DNA of 64,000 nt from NCBI GenBank assembly GCA_977017575.1, contig CDRNVI010000145.1, forward strand, positions 1 through 64,000, read 5' to 3'. Position 1 is the first letter of the stretch, and each line of letters begins with the position of its first letter. This stretch comes from Paramoeba atlantica (taxonomy: Eukaryota > Discosea). The position numbers were made by a program, and so were the translations under genes. Positions 11,080 to 19,623 of the stretch are shown here, piece after piece. The notes beneath the pieces were generated by a model. The model did no database searches, was not told the DNA's origin, and was given only the letters and a program-made list of their open reading frames with translations.

Positions 11080-11769
11080 TCCTCTCCGAAAACAAAAACC
11101 AAAAAAATGAACGTTCCAACCCCAACGTCTTGACGTTCCCGAAAACTCATCGAAATTTCAATGATATCCCACGAAAATTTATGATGTTTCCGAAATTTTT
11201 TGGCTTTTTGCGTCTGATGTGAAAATTAGTTCAAAAGAGATGAGTTCAAAAAAAATCACAAGGAAGAGGGGGCGTATCCTTCGTTCTTATCTGGTGATTG
11301 GACATCAGTGAACCATCTTGCTTGGGGAGATAGGATCCACACCTCTCGTCCCCCATCTCTGACGGCAACAAACACTGGTGGCATGATGACCTCAAGCAGC
11401 TCGAAGGTAACCGCCCTATCAGCTCCAAACCGACCCCCAGGTTCCGAAAAGAGAGAGGACCTTGCAGAAGACCGACTGAGAGCACCTGAAAAAATTCAAC
11501 ACTGTCAAAAAAGTGTCTCTCAAGTATCCCGAAAACCTCTCTGGTTGAGAACCATAGGATGTCCTAATTTTCAAAAAAATTTGAAGTCGTGACTTTTTTC
11601 TTTGTTTTTTTTTTTGAGTTTTGTGATTTTTCTTGTGGAAGCTGCTGTGTAGAGAAACAAAGAGAAAGTCTTTGACGATTAAATCGCAATCATTTTTAGT
11701 TTTTCTGACTCTACAACTCTTTCACCAAGAACGTGAACAACTCCTTCCTCCTCCCCCTCCTTATTATCC
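11080..11769. other. Spacer between RasGEF-3 and dioxygenase, with an unexplained higher-GC block
   Basis: From 11,080 to about 11,240 the sequence is AT-rich with a small palindrome (AACGTCTTGACGTT near 11,127). From about 11,265 to 11,600 composition rises sharply and both strands are open for about 80-95 codons. Neither translation resembles a known family. It may be the left end of the neighbouring mobile element, a 5' leader of the dioxygenase gene, or an unrecognised RNA. From 11,600 to 11,769 it is pyrimidine-rich up to the dioxygenase ATG. Confidence 0.5.
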
Positions 11770-12738
11770 ATGGAAGACTCTCCCATTCAAAAAAAGAAAA
11801 GAAAGAAGAGGTCAGGACTTCTCAGACTGGTACGATATCTAAAAACGAATACAAAGCCAACATGGGAGCCCAACCCAAATTGTCTTCGTGTTAATAGCTC
11901 AGCTTATTTACAAGTTGAGCGACAGGGAAAGTGGTGTTATCGGGCCCATTTTCTCAAGGAAGTATTTACTCGCGATGAAATGAAGGATTTTCAACAAGCT
12001 CTGTTGGCCTGTCGTGAGACACATTGGGATCATTCAAATGACCCAACAAGAGGGGAGAGAGCCTTTATGTTTTGTGGTGAATGGAGGCAACGAGGTCACT
12101 CCACGATCCACCCTGCTGGAATTGGGGGGCGTTATGAAGCTGAAGTGAAGCCAGTTCTGCAACCTTGTCTTGAAAACCTTGGGCGAACACTTTCTCAGAG
12201 GGTTCAAAGATATCGACCAGATATTTGGAATTGTTTAGAGGAAAACAACTTGCTGGAACGAAATTTTGGAATCTTTCACTTATTTATGTGTCCTGCTGGA
12301 AGATCAATTATGCATTACGACAGGAATGATTTTATTTCTGTTTTGGTTATGATCCATTTGGATGATGACCAACAAGGTGGGCTTGAGATTGGGGGTATTG
12401 ATCTTGCTTTTAATTTAAAAATTGGGGATGTTCTCATTTTGGACACTGACCAACTGTGTCATGGAACAGAAGAAGGTTATGACGATAGTTTGGAAGATGT
12501 TTTGTCTGTTTCTGCAACCGATAGATTGGTTGGCCTTTTTATTATCCACCGATCTTATTTACGACTTTTTGGTGTTGATCCAAACACTCTTTGCCGGGAG
12601 AAAATTGAAGCTCTGACCATCCCTGTACCTCCTCCACTGAAAAAGAGAGAGAAAGTGGGGGAACAAACCCCCTCTTGTCCTTCTTATTGTAACAAACTCT
12701 CCTCCTCCTCAACAACCTCTCCTTTCTCCAAAAAATAA
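11770..12738 (+). CDS. 2OG-Fe(II) dioxygenase, TET/JBP-like, likely transposon cargo
   Basis: Single exon, 322 aa. The C-terminal half is a double-stranded beta-helix dioxygenase. It shows the iron ligands H182-x-D184 (in MHYDRNDF) and H231 (in LCHGTEE), a Gly-rich strand GGLEIGG, the core GDVLILDTDQ, and R252 as candidate 2-oxoglutarate anchor (RLVGLFIIH). The spacing and the GG-L-E...GDVL...H-G order resemble the TET/JBP family, which oxidises methyl groups of DNA bases. A generic prolyl-hydroxylase-like enzyme is the alternative. The N-terminus is basic (KKKRKKR), as for a nuclear protein. The gene is convergent with the transposase gene, with 54 bp between stops, and has no introns, unlike every neighbour. 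Start: ATG after TTATTATCC; no upstream in-frame Met seen. Confidence 0.75.
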   Translation: MEDSPIQKKKRKKRSGLLRLVRYLKTNTKPTWEPNPNCLRVNSSAYLQVERQGKWCYRAHFLKEVFTRDEMKDFQQALLACRETHWDHSNDPTRGERAFMFCGEWRQRGHSTIHPAGIGGRYEAEVKPVLQPCLENLGRTLSQRVQRYRPDIWNCLEENNLLERNFGIFHLFMCPAGRSIMHYDRNDFISVLVMIHLDDDQQGGLEIGGIDLAFNLKIGDVLILDTDQLCHGTEEGYDDSLEDVLSVSATDRLVGLFIIHRSYLRLFGVDPNTLCREKIEALTIPVPPPLKKREKVGEQTPSCPSYCNKLSSSSTTSPFSKK

Positions 12739-12792
12739 AAATAAAATAAAAAGAGGAAAAAAATGGTTTGGGTTGTGTTTGTTTCTGTGGTT

Positions 12793-13580
12793 TTATTGGC
12801 TCTGATTTTTCTCAGCTGCAAGTGAAACAATAAGATTGGAGACTTCTGAACGTTCTTTGTTTTTGGTGAACCATGATTGAGTCAGAAAACTATCTGGTTT
12901 TTCCTCCTGGCTCAAATGCAACAGAAATTCCTCAACATATTTCATGACAAAGACTCCACAATCCACATCATTTTCCTGTTGGGGTACAATGGGTTTCACC
13001 ACTTCCAATCTTTCCAATCTCCCCAATCTCTTGGGAAGAAAGTTTGACTGAAAAAGCTTCTTGATTTTTTCAATAACAGTGTCGACACGGTGTGACAAAA
13101 ACCCTCTCATTGAATCAAGGTGCCACATTTTTTGTTCTGGGATACTAAGAACGAATAAAGACCAATGGGAATCCTTAATGTTGAAAGGAAGAAACAAATA
13201 GTCGATTTTATCATAGTCCAAGAACCAGCGTGAAAGAATTGAATAATCGTGTTCCAAATTCTCCAACTTGGTGAGAAAGAATGTAGAGAGACAGAGAAAT
13301 GAGAAGGCAGTTGTTTGTTTGTTCTACAAAATAAAATTAAAAAAAAAATTAAAAAAAAAACCCTTTAAAAAAAAAAACCCTTTAAAAAGTAAAAAAATGA
13401 AAAAACAAATACTTTCATCAAATACTTCAAGTAGAAATCAATTAGTGAATCATTCAAATAAGCGTTAGATACCAAACTATTGAGATCCTTTGGAAAAATT
13501 TCAACAGAAGACCTATCGAGATTAGGGTACAGTAAAATTCTTTTTTGTGGGTCAGAGGATAAAAACTTCTCCGTTTCAGG
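12793..13580 (-). other. Ulp1-type (C48) SUMO protease domain, exons 10-11
   Basis: Exon 10 gives the substrate-entry segment AYLNDSLIDFYLKYLMK. Exon 11 (stop at 12793) gives KDSHWSLFVL (His1443), MWHLDSMRG (Asp1460) and PQQENDVDCGVFVMKYVEEF (Gln1506, Cys1512). The full H-D-Q-C catalytic set is intact. Such proteases cleave SUMO or related conjugates. Several eukaryotic transposon superfamilies carry them, usually with other transposase types. Confidence 0.9.
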
Positions 13581-16500
13581 CTATTTTATTTGTGGTGAGC
13601 AGATAACAGAAAAAAGAGAAGAGAAAAATGAGAAACCAACCAAAAAAGAATACGATTTTTTAAAGTTCAGTTGTTCTGAATATTTACGCAGCCCTGTTGT
13701 GAAATTCCTTTTCTCTCCCTCTCTCTGCCTTTCCTTTTTTTCTCTTACTTTTTTCTCTTTTTCTCTCTTGATTTTCTCTCTTTTTTTTTTCTCTCTCTCT
13801 CCCTCCCTCTCTCTCTCCCTCTCTTTCCTCTCTCTTTCCCTTTCTCTTTCCTTCTCCTCTTCTCTCTCACTTTCCCAAGTTGTTTTACTTTCCTCCCTCT
13901 TCCTCTTCCTCTTTCCTTCCTCCTCCTTCCCTTTCTCTCTCTCCTTCTCCTTCTCCTTCTCTTCTTTCTTCACCTTGTTCTCCCTCTTCTTCCCTTTCCC
14001 CTCCCTTCTTACAATTTTTTTCTCAACATAAAAATCCACCAAAAATTGAGAAAGGGATAATTCTGGCAGTACCCTCTTTAAAATTCTCTCGTCAGGTTTC
14101 CTGGCATCAGATGATGTGGCTTGGCGATATTCTTCATTTGGTGCATTTTGGACCAGGTGAATTTTGAGTTTCGCATTTTCGGTTTTGTATTTTTCATAAA
14201 GAAATTCAACAATTTTCAGTTGAACCCGTGCATCAAGTAAAGCATCATGGCATTTTCCCCGTAATGATCTATCAATCGAAAATGTTGTACAAATATGGTC
14301 GACACTCCATTTTGGGTAACGATCCAAAGAGCCTTTGTCTCGTCCAATCTCGAAATATAACTCCTTGCTATCAAAAAATCGTACAAATGAAGGAACCTGA
14401 ATCCCATAACGCTGACAGTCATTCTTCAATGTTGGTTCATCGCAACCCTTACCATTATGAGCAATCATCATCACAAGTGGTTTTTCTTTTGTCCGGAGAA
14501 GATTTAAAAATCGAAAAAATCGAGGAAAGACTTGATCAAATGTATCCCTTTTTCGGAGAAACTGATGTGACAATCCGTGAATGTTGTAAGCCTGGGAAGT
14601 TATTGGAATCTCCTCCCCTATTGTTTTTGGTATTGTGAGTTGTATTTCTAATTAAAAAGAAAAAAGAGAAAAAAGGAGAAGAGAGAAGAGAGAGGAGAAG
14701 AAAAAATACCTGGATTAATTGCTTCATGAAATTCAAGTTTTTTTTTGGATGACTCTCCAAATTTCCAAGCAACAAGGGCAAGAGAAACAAATGATTGCTT
14801 ATTACTTCCCTTCGTTTTACCTGTTGTCTCACCATCCCAAACAACAAACCCACCAAAACAGTTATCATCCTTTTTACCAACTACACTTTTACAAAATTCC
14901 TCCACACTTTCACAAGATGCATCCTCAATTTCAACCACACTTTCACAAGATCTGTCCTCAATTTCAACCACTTGTCCTTCGAGGCTTGAGAAGTCTGGTT
15001 CATTTGGAGGAGTAAGAGTGACATTCGAATTCTTTGATGTTTCAGTTGGAAATGGATGTTCACCACTATGTCTTTTAACAAGATGGTTATTTAAATAGCC
15101 AAGAAATCGGTACTGTTAATAATTATTGTATTAGAAAAAAAAAAAGAAAAAAATTCTTGAATTTTCCTTCTTGAAAAAAAAAAAAAAAATCCAAACTTGC
15201 TTTGGGCAATCTTCCCATGGACATGGATAAAGTTGTGATGGGAAAGAATCAGATGTTTGAAGCGTTTGAACAATTCGATGTGATTCATCACCTCCAACAA
15301 CTAAGCAGGTCATTTGTCGAGTTGTCAATCTTTTTCGGGTGCAACGGTATGCATCAGCAATCATTTTAGCAAGAGCAACTTGCTCTGGAGTTGCAGATGG
15401 AAACAGAGAAGAAGAAGATTTTTTTCTTTTCTCCTTAGTATAAGAAATCAACGAAGAAAGCTCAGAGAAATCAAAGATAACTCCTGTTTGGTCATTATAC
15501 TTCAAAGCAGATTTCTTGCCAAGAGTGCGTTTGGGCATGGCATACAACCGATTTGGGGAGAATTTTTTGATCAATTCAATCCATCCATGTGACTCTAAAA
15601 AAGCATACTCATAAAGAGATGGGTATCGGATCTGTAGAAAAAGACAAAAAAACAAAAGAAAACACAAAGAAAAATGATATAAGATGAAAGAAAAATGACC
15701 AAAGGATAGAGGAGGTAAACAAAAAGAGAGGAAGAGGGAAAAAAATATTGGAGAAAAGAGCATAAAAGAAAAGAAGGTGTAAAAGAGAAAAAAGAAGAAA
15801 AGAAAATAATAAATAAACAAAAACCTTGCTTCGAATCACAGAAAAGTGATTTTCACACAAATTGGTTCCTAACATTGATGTTCTTCGATGGGTCATAAAA
15901 TACACATCTTCTTTCTTCAAAAAGGTGACTAAGTTGTTTAAAGTCTGAAGAGTCTATTGAAAAAAAAAAAAAAGAGATAAATAACATTTTTGCAAAAACA
16001 ATTTTTGGGAAAACAATTAGACCACAAAAGTTGAAAAGAGAGTGTGTGGTGTGTCATGTAATTCATTTAATTAAATAATAAATAATAAATCAATTGAAAG
16101 AAAATAAAATACCTGGTTAAAGAACTCTGTGGTTGTAAACTGTCTTTTTGATTGGGCCTGGTAGGTCTCGAGTCGTTTTATCAATCCTGTTGCTGTCTCA
16201 ATCTTACAATCAATGTCCCAAGAGTTGTTTGAAAAAAGATCATGAAGACAAAGCAACATTTCAAGATACTTGACAAGAGCAAAGACTTTCTTTTTTTCCC
16301 TTTCATTCGCAGTGTTCTGACCAAATTCCTTGATTTTGGTGGCAGCACGGAGCAAATTCATCACAGGGACAAGATTTTGCTTATCTGATGGACATATATC
16401 ATCTAACTTCAAAGCAAGTTGTAATTCAACGGAATTGGACCACCAGTTCGAGAGGGTTTTCATCGAAAATTTCACTCCATCAATTTGAATCAGTCGATTG

Positions 16501-18687
16501 AGTAAGTTATTTCGACCATTCTTGACCAGATGAACATAATCAAAAAAATGTAAAACATCCTTCATTTTCGTTGAATAATCAAGAGAACCTGAAAATCCAT
16601 CAGAGCTGGTCCACATAACAACGATTTCCTTTTCCTTCATTTCATTTGAGATCTTTGTAAACACTTCAAACAGCTGGGTCCCTGTCAGCGATATTGTTGG
16701 AATAAATGTAACTGGGAATGCAATGGTACCACAATTCGAAATAAAAAAAATTTGACACACCTATTAATACTTTTGTTTTAAAACAAAAGAAAAAGAAAAA
16801 GAGAGAAACACACAAACAACAACAACTAGTGTTTTAGTTTTAGTTTTTTGTTTGTGTATATTTTTAAGGATTTATGAAAACAATTATTTGGAAAACAAAA
16901 CAAAAAAAACCTTCTTTGCAAGTTCTGGTGTATAGTCAACCAATAGATTTGGATCCAATTCGCAATCTTTTAAATATTTGTCAACAAGACCCACAAACCG
17001 TCCTGATGTACGTAAATATACAAGACCAGATCTGATCTCCATTTCATCACAAATGAGCCCACCTCCTTGAAGATCATGGCCATCGATTCGTTGTTTTTTG
17101 AGCATTTGAACAAGGATCTGAATCCGTTGGGTAACTTGAGCACCTTTATCATCAAACCATTGATAAGGCTCAACAGGAGGAATGAGTCGACGGAGAGTTG
17201 AATCAGCTGGAATACAGAGGTTTGTTGTTTTAAGATCATAATGAAAATCCCCTTTTTTTCCCTCGCATCCTTTACCACGCAAAAGATTAATCACTCGCTT
17301 ACCCCCATAAAACTGAAGTGTTGCAAAGAAATTTAAAATCTCTTGGTCCCATCGATTTCCATTTGGAGTATTGTTCAAAAGCACCTCAAGTTGGGTTTGA
17401 ATAAATTTCCCATTGAAGGAGTTCACCCATTCATCACCATACTGTTCAATGACTTGATGTACAAGAAGAGAGAGAGGATGACAAGAGGCTGGAGGCTGTT
17501 CTTGGTTCTTCTATTGGAACACAAGCAAAATAAAGTCAGTTAAAAAATCTTTACTTTTTTATCATACAGGATGATATTTTTTTAAAAAGATCTCAAAAAA
17601 AAAAGACAAACACATACCATTAAATATTCTTGATTTGCATTCCACTTTTTCAAGTATTGGATTGCTTGGTGACATGAGGGACAAAAGCGACCTGCAGCTG
17701 AAGAACTACCTTCTTGACGAACCTTCACAGAATCAAAAGAAAAAAAATGTAAATATTTCTTTTCCTATCCACCACACACACTATCCCCATTCCATCATCA
17801 TCATCACACAAATCATCCCTCATCAATAAATATTTTATCAATAAAAAGAAATAGATAAAAAAAGAGAACCCGTTCACAAAATGAAAAAAAAAGTTTTCCA
17901 GCTTGAAGAACTCCAATTACTCTGGACCCAGACTTCGATTTCTCCGCTATATATTTCCGCTTCACAACTCCATCAGAATCTGCAATTCTTTGTGCATTCT
18001 GAACAACTGTCGCAGTATCAGAGATTCCAGGGCACAAATCATGGTGATGATCATCAATAAACTCAAAAAAGGGGGAAAAGAATAATGGCTTCTCCTCCTC
18101 CTTTGTAATCATCATTGGTTCAGGACTCAACTCACTCCTGTCATGGGCAAGCCCCACCTTCTGATGTTTCTTCCTTCTTCTAAAAAAGAAAAATGGGGGT
18201 AAGAAAAATATTTCATTTTTCCCCTCAAATACACTTTTTTTTCTCAAAAAACACTCTCAGTGAACACTAAAAAAGAAAAGAACACCACTTACCTTCTGGG
18301 TGGTGGCAACCCAACTTCAAACAAAGTTGTTTGCTTCCAAGTTCTTTTTAGAAGATGATGACAAAATGATTGGATAAAGGGATCCAATCTTGGTTTGATT
18401 CCAGTGGAATGTTTCAGAGGGTATTTTTTCCAGTTCCTCACCCTTTTGACATCAAAGAGTTTAGATATCAATGGTGGGATATAAGTGGAAAATTTTGCGC
18501 TCTCAATTGATCGAATCTCTGGGCAACATTGAGAACATTTCGCGACAATCTCATTAAATGAGATCGCATCATACTCCTTCTCATCCTCACTCAACTTGTC
18601 AAAATGATGGTAAAGGGTCAGTGCAAGGTATTGGTAAACAACAAGAAACTCACGTTTCTTTGGGAGTCCATCAGGGATTAAATCCAT
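12793..18687 (-). CDS. P-element/THAP9-like transposase fused to C2H2 finger, DEDDh exonuclease and Ulp1 protease
   Basis: Eleven exons, all phase-compatible: 18687-18293, 18179-17870, 17722-17618, 17510-16911, 16760-16113, 15953-15825, 15631-15197, 15112-14710, 14617-13641, 13580-13413, 13323-12793. They total 4,701 nt, about 1,566 aa. Order: N-terminal region with CxxC (FCPSCHQ), RNase-H-like transposase core (residues ~271-800), C2H2 finger (866-889, split by an intron), DEDDh exonuclease (~965-1150), a Lys/Glu/Arg-rich linker (~1195-1320) and a C48 cysteine protease (~1340-1560). The finger and the exonuclease motif I share an exon, which ties the parts into one gene. The ATG at 18687 follows a good acceptor (CCTTTTTCACAG at 18705), suggesting a 5' UTR intron; an earlier start is possible. 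Expected role: cut-and-paste transposition in the nucleus. Parts might also be made as separate transcripts. Confidence 0.75.
13641..15112 (-). other. DEDDh 3'-5' exonuclease domain (RNase T/DnaQ-like), exons 8-9
   Basis: Motif I is FVVWDGETTG (Asp967, Glu969) in exon 8. It is followed by FHEAINPG and, across a phase-1 intron, EEIPITSQAYNIHGLSHQF. Motif II is MIAHNGKGCDEPTL (Asp1068). Motif III is CHDALLDAR (His1132, Asp1137). All five DEDDh residues are present. This family removes nucleotides from 3' ends of DNA or RNA. The rest of exon 9 encodes the charged linker. Confidence 0.85.
13700..13995. repeat. CT-rich low-complexity tract coding the charged linker
   Basis: Pyrimidine-rich on the + strand, this tract is read on the minus strand as about 100 residues of Lys/Glu/Arg repeats between the exonuclease and the protease. 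Because it lies inside a single open exon (13641-14617), it is coding rather than intronic. Confidence 0.75.
14710..15631 (-). other. C2H2 zinc finger bridging transposase and exonuclease
   Basis: Exon 7 ends with PCPWEDCPKQ and exon 8 begins YRFLGYLNNHLVKRH. Joined at a phase-0 intron (15196-15113), they form C866-x4-C871-x12-H884-x4-H889, a classical C2H2 spacing. The finger only exists after splicing, which supports the intron call and the fusion of the transposase exons to the exonuclease exons. The likely role is DNA binding. Confidence 0.7.
16113..17510 (-). other. Transposase catalytic core (P-element/THAP9-like), exons 4-5
   Basis: The two exons carry the family landmarks in order: YGGKRVINLLRG, PADSTLRRLIPP, then LICDEMEIRSGLVY followed by GRFVGLVD (first catalytic Asp, residue ~425), TSSDGF (second Asp, ~524) and FFDYVHLVKNGRNNLLN. 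The third acidic residue is proposed in the next exon at CENHFSVIR (Glu ~720). The DEM-x-I-x-x-GLVY...G-x-x-VGLVD and HL-K-x-x-RNNLLN strings are what I recognise from P-element/THAP9-type transposases. Kolobok-like enzymes share some of this layout and are the main alternative. Confidence 0.75.
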
Positions 18688-19623
18688 TTTTCTCTCTTGG
18701 AAACACTGTGAAAAAGGAGAGGGAAGTTCAGTCAACTGAGAATAGTGGCACTAATTTTAAGAAAAAAAAGAAAGGGAAACCAAAAACTACAGAAGATCCA
18801 ATTTCAAGTGTGTTTTCACTGCAGAACTCCACCAGTGTTTGGAGGACAATGAAAGAGGGGAGAGGGTGGGGGTTGTTTCAGGGTGGAACCACACTCTGAG
18901 TGTTGATGAGATCTTTTGGTCTGGTGGAGAGTAGTCAAGAGTTTGTAGATGCTGAAAATTGGAATTTTTGCAAGTAATTTTAATTATTTGTTCACGATAT
19001 TTGTTCCTTCTCAAAGATTTGCAGGGAACAGAAACTCTCAAGGAATTTCTGATCACAACAGCACAAGCAGACCAAACTTTCAAGAACAAATGAATCACCA
19101 CAGAATCTCCAAAATCTTGACCACAAACCAATTTTCCTATCTCTCACTTGTTGTATGGTGCCAACCCTTTCGCAAACCCACAGCAGATTCGCCCAGTTTC
19201 GCCCAGTTTCGCCCAGTTTCGCCCAGTTTCGCCCAGTTTCGCCCAGTTTCGCCCAATGCCACACCAACGAAAGTTCGTTCTTTTTCGTGACCTTCGCTCA
19301 AATGAATCCCAATATTTCACTGAGATTGAAAGAATCCTATGATAATCAAAACGTCAAAATCACATTCCTGAATTGGATGTCAAAGAAACTCTTGGTCATT
19401 TGGCTTGAGTTAGAACCCCGTGAAAAATTTAGCCAAAATGGTTGCCCTAAATTTTTTTTCCTTTCCTTTCCTCCCACAAAGAAATGGATTGAAGAAATGG
19501 GTTCGATTGAGATTTTGAATCAAGGTGAATCTTTTTGAAATCTTTGTTTGTCAATGATGACATTTTATTTTACTCCTTGATCCACTCAAAATGAAAATAA
19601 ATTGATTTCTTTCTTTTGATCGC
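18688..19623. other. Upstream region of the transposase gene and RasGEF-4 3' flank
   Basis: From 18,688 to about 18,790 lie likely 5' UTR and intron sequence of the transposase gene. From 18,791 to 19,130 the minus strand is open for 114 codons with no recognisable family; it may hold a 5' exon, but its reading phase does not join the next exon cleanly. A decamer array sits at 19,187-19,255. From about 19,420 the sequence is homologous to 7,860-8,350, so the right edge of any inserted element lies left of 19,420. No terminal inverted repeat was found by eye. Confidence 0.5.
19187..19255. repeat. Tandem 10-bp repeat (GCCCAGTTTC)x6
   Basis: Six perfect GCCCAGTTTC decamers start at 19,191, with partial units on both sides (ATTC before, GCCCAATGCC after). 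The array lies about 0.5 kb upstream of the predicted transposase start. Its GC content is far above its surroundings. Arrays of this kind near transposon ends often bind the transposase; here that is inference. Confidence 0.95.

Noticed and set aside
18787-19131. 114-codon minus-strand frame as exon 1 of the transposase
   Set aside because: Its donor (GTAG near 18,790) leaves phase 2, while the next exon needs phase 0; the compatible frame has a stop and no ATG. Kept only as a possibility.
19187-19255. Decamer array as a CRISPR
   Set aside because: Units are directly adjacent 10-mers without spacers, in a eukaryotic context.
11080-19420. Terminal inverted repeats for the transposon-like block
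   Set aside because: By eye, 11,080-11,260 and the reverse complement of 19,260-19,420 share only short AT-rich or ACGTC words; nothing convincing, so no ends are claimed.
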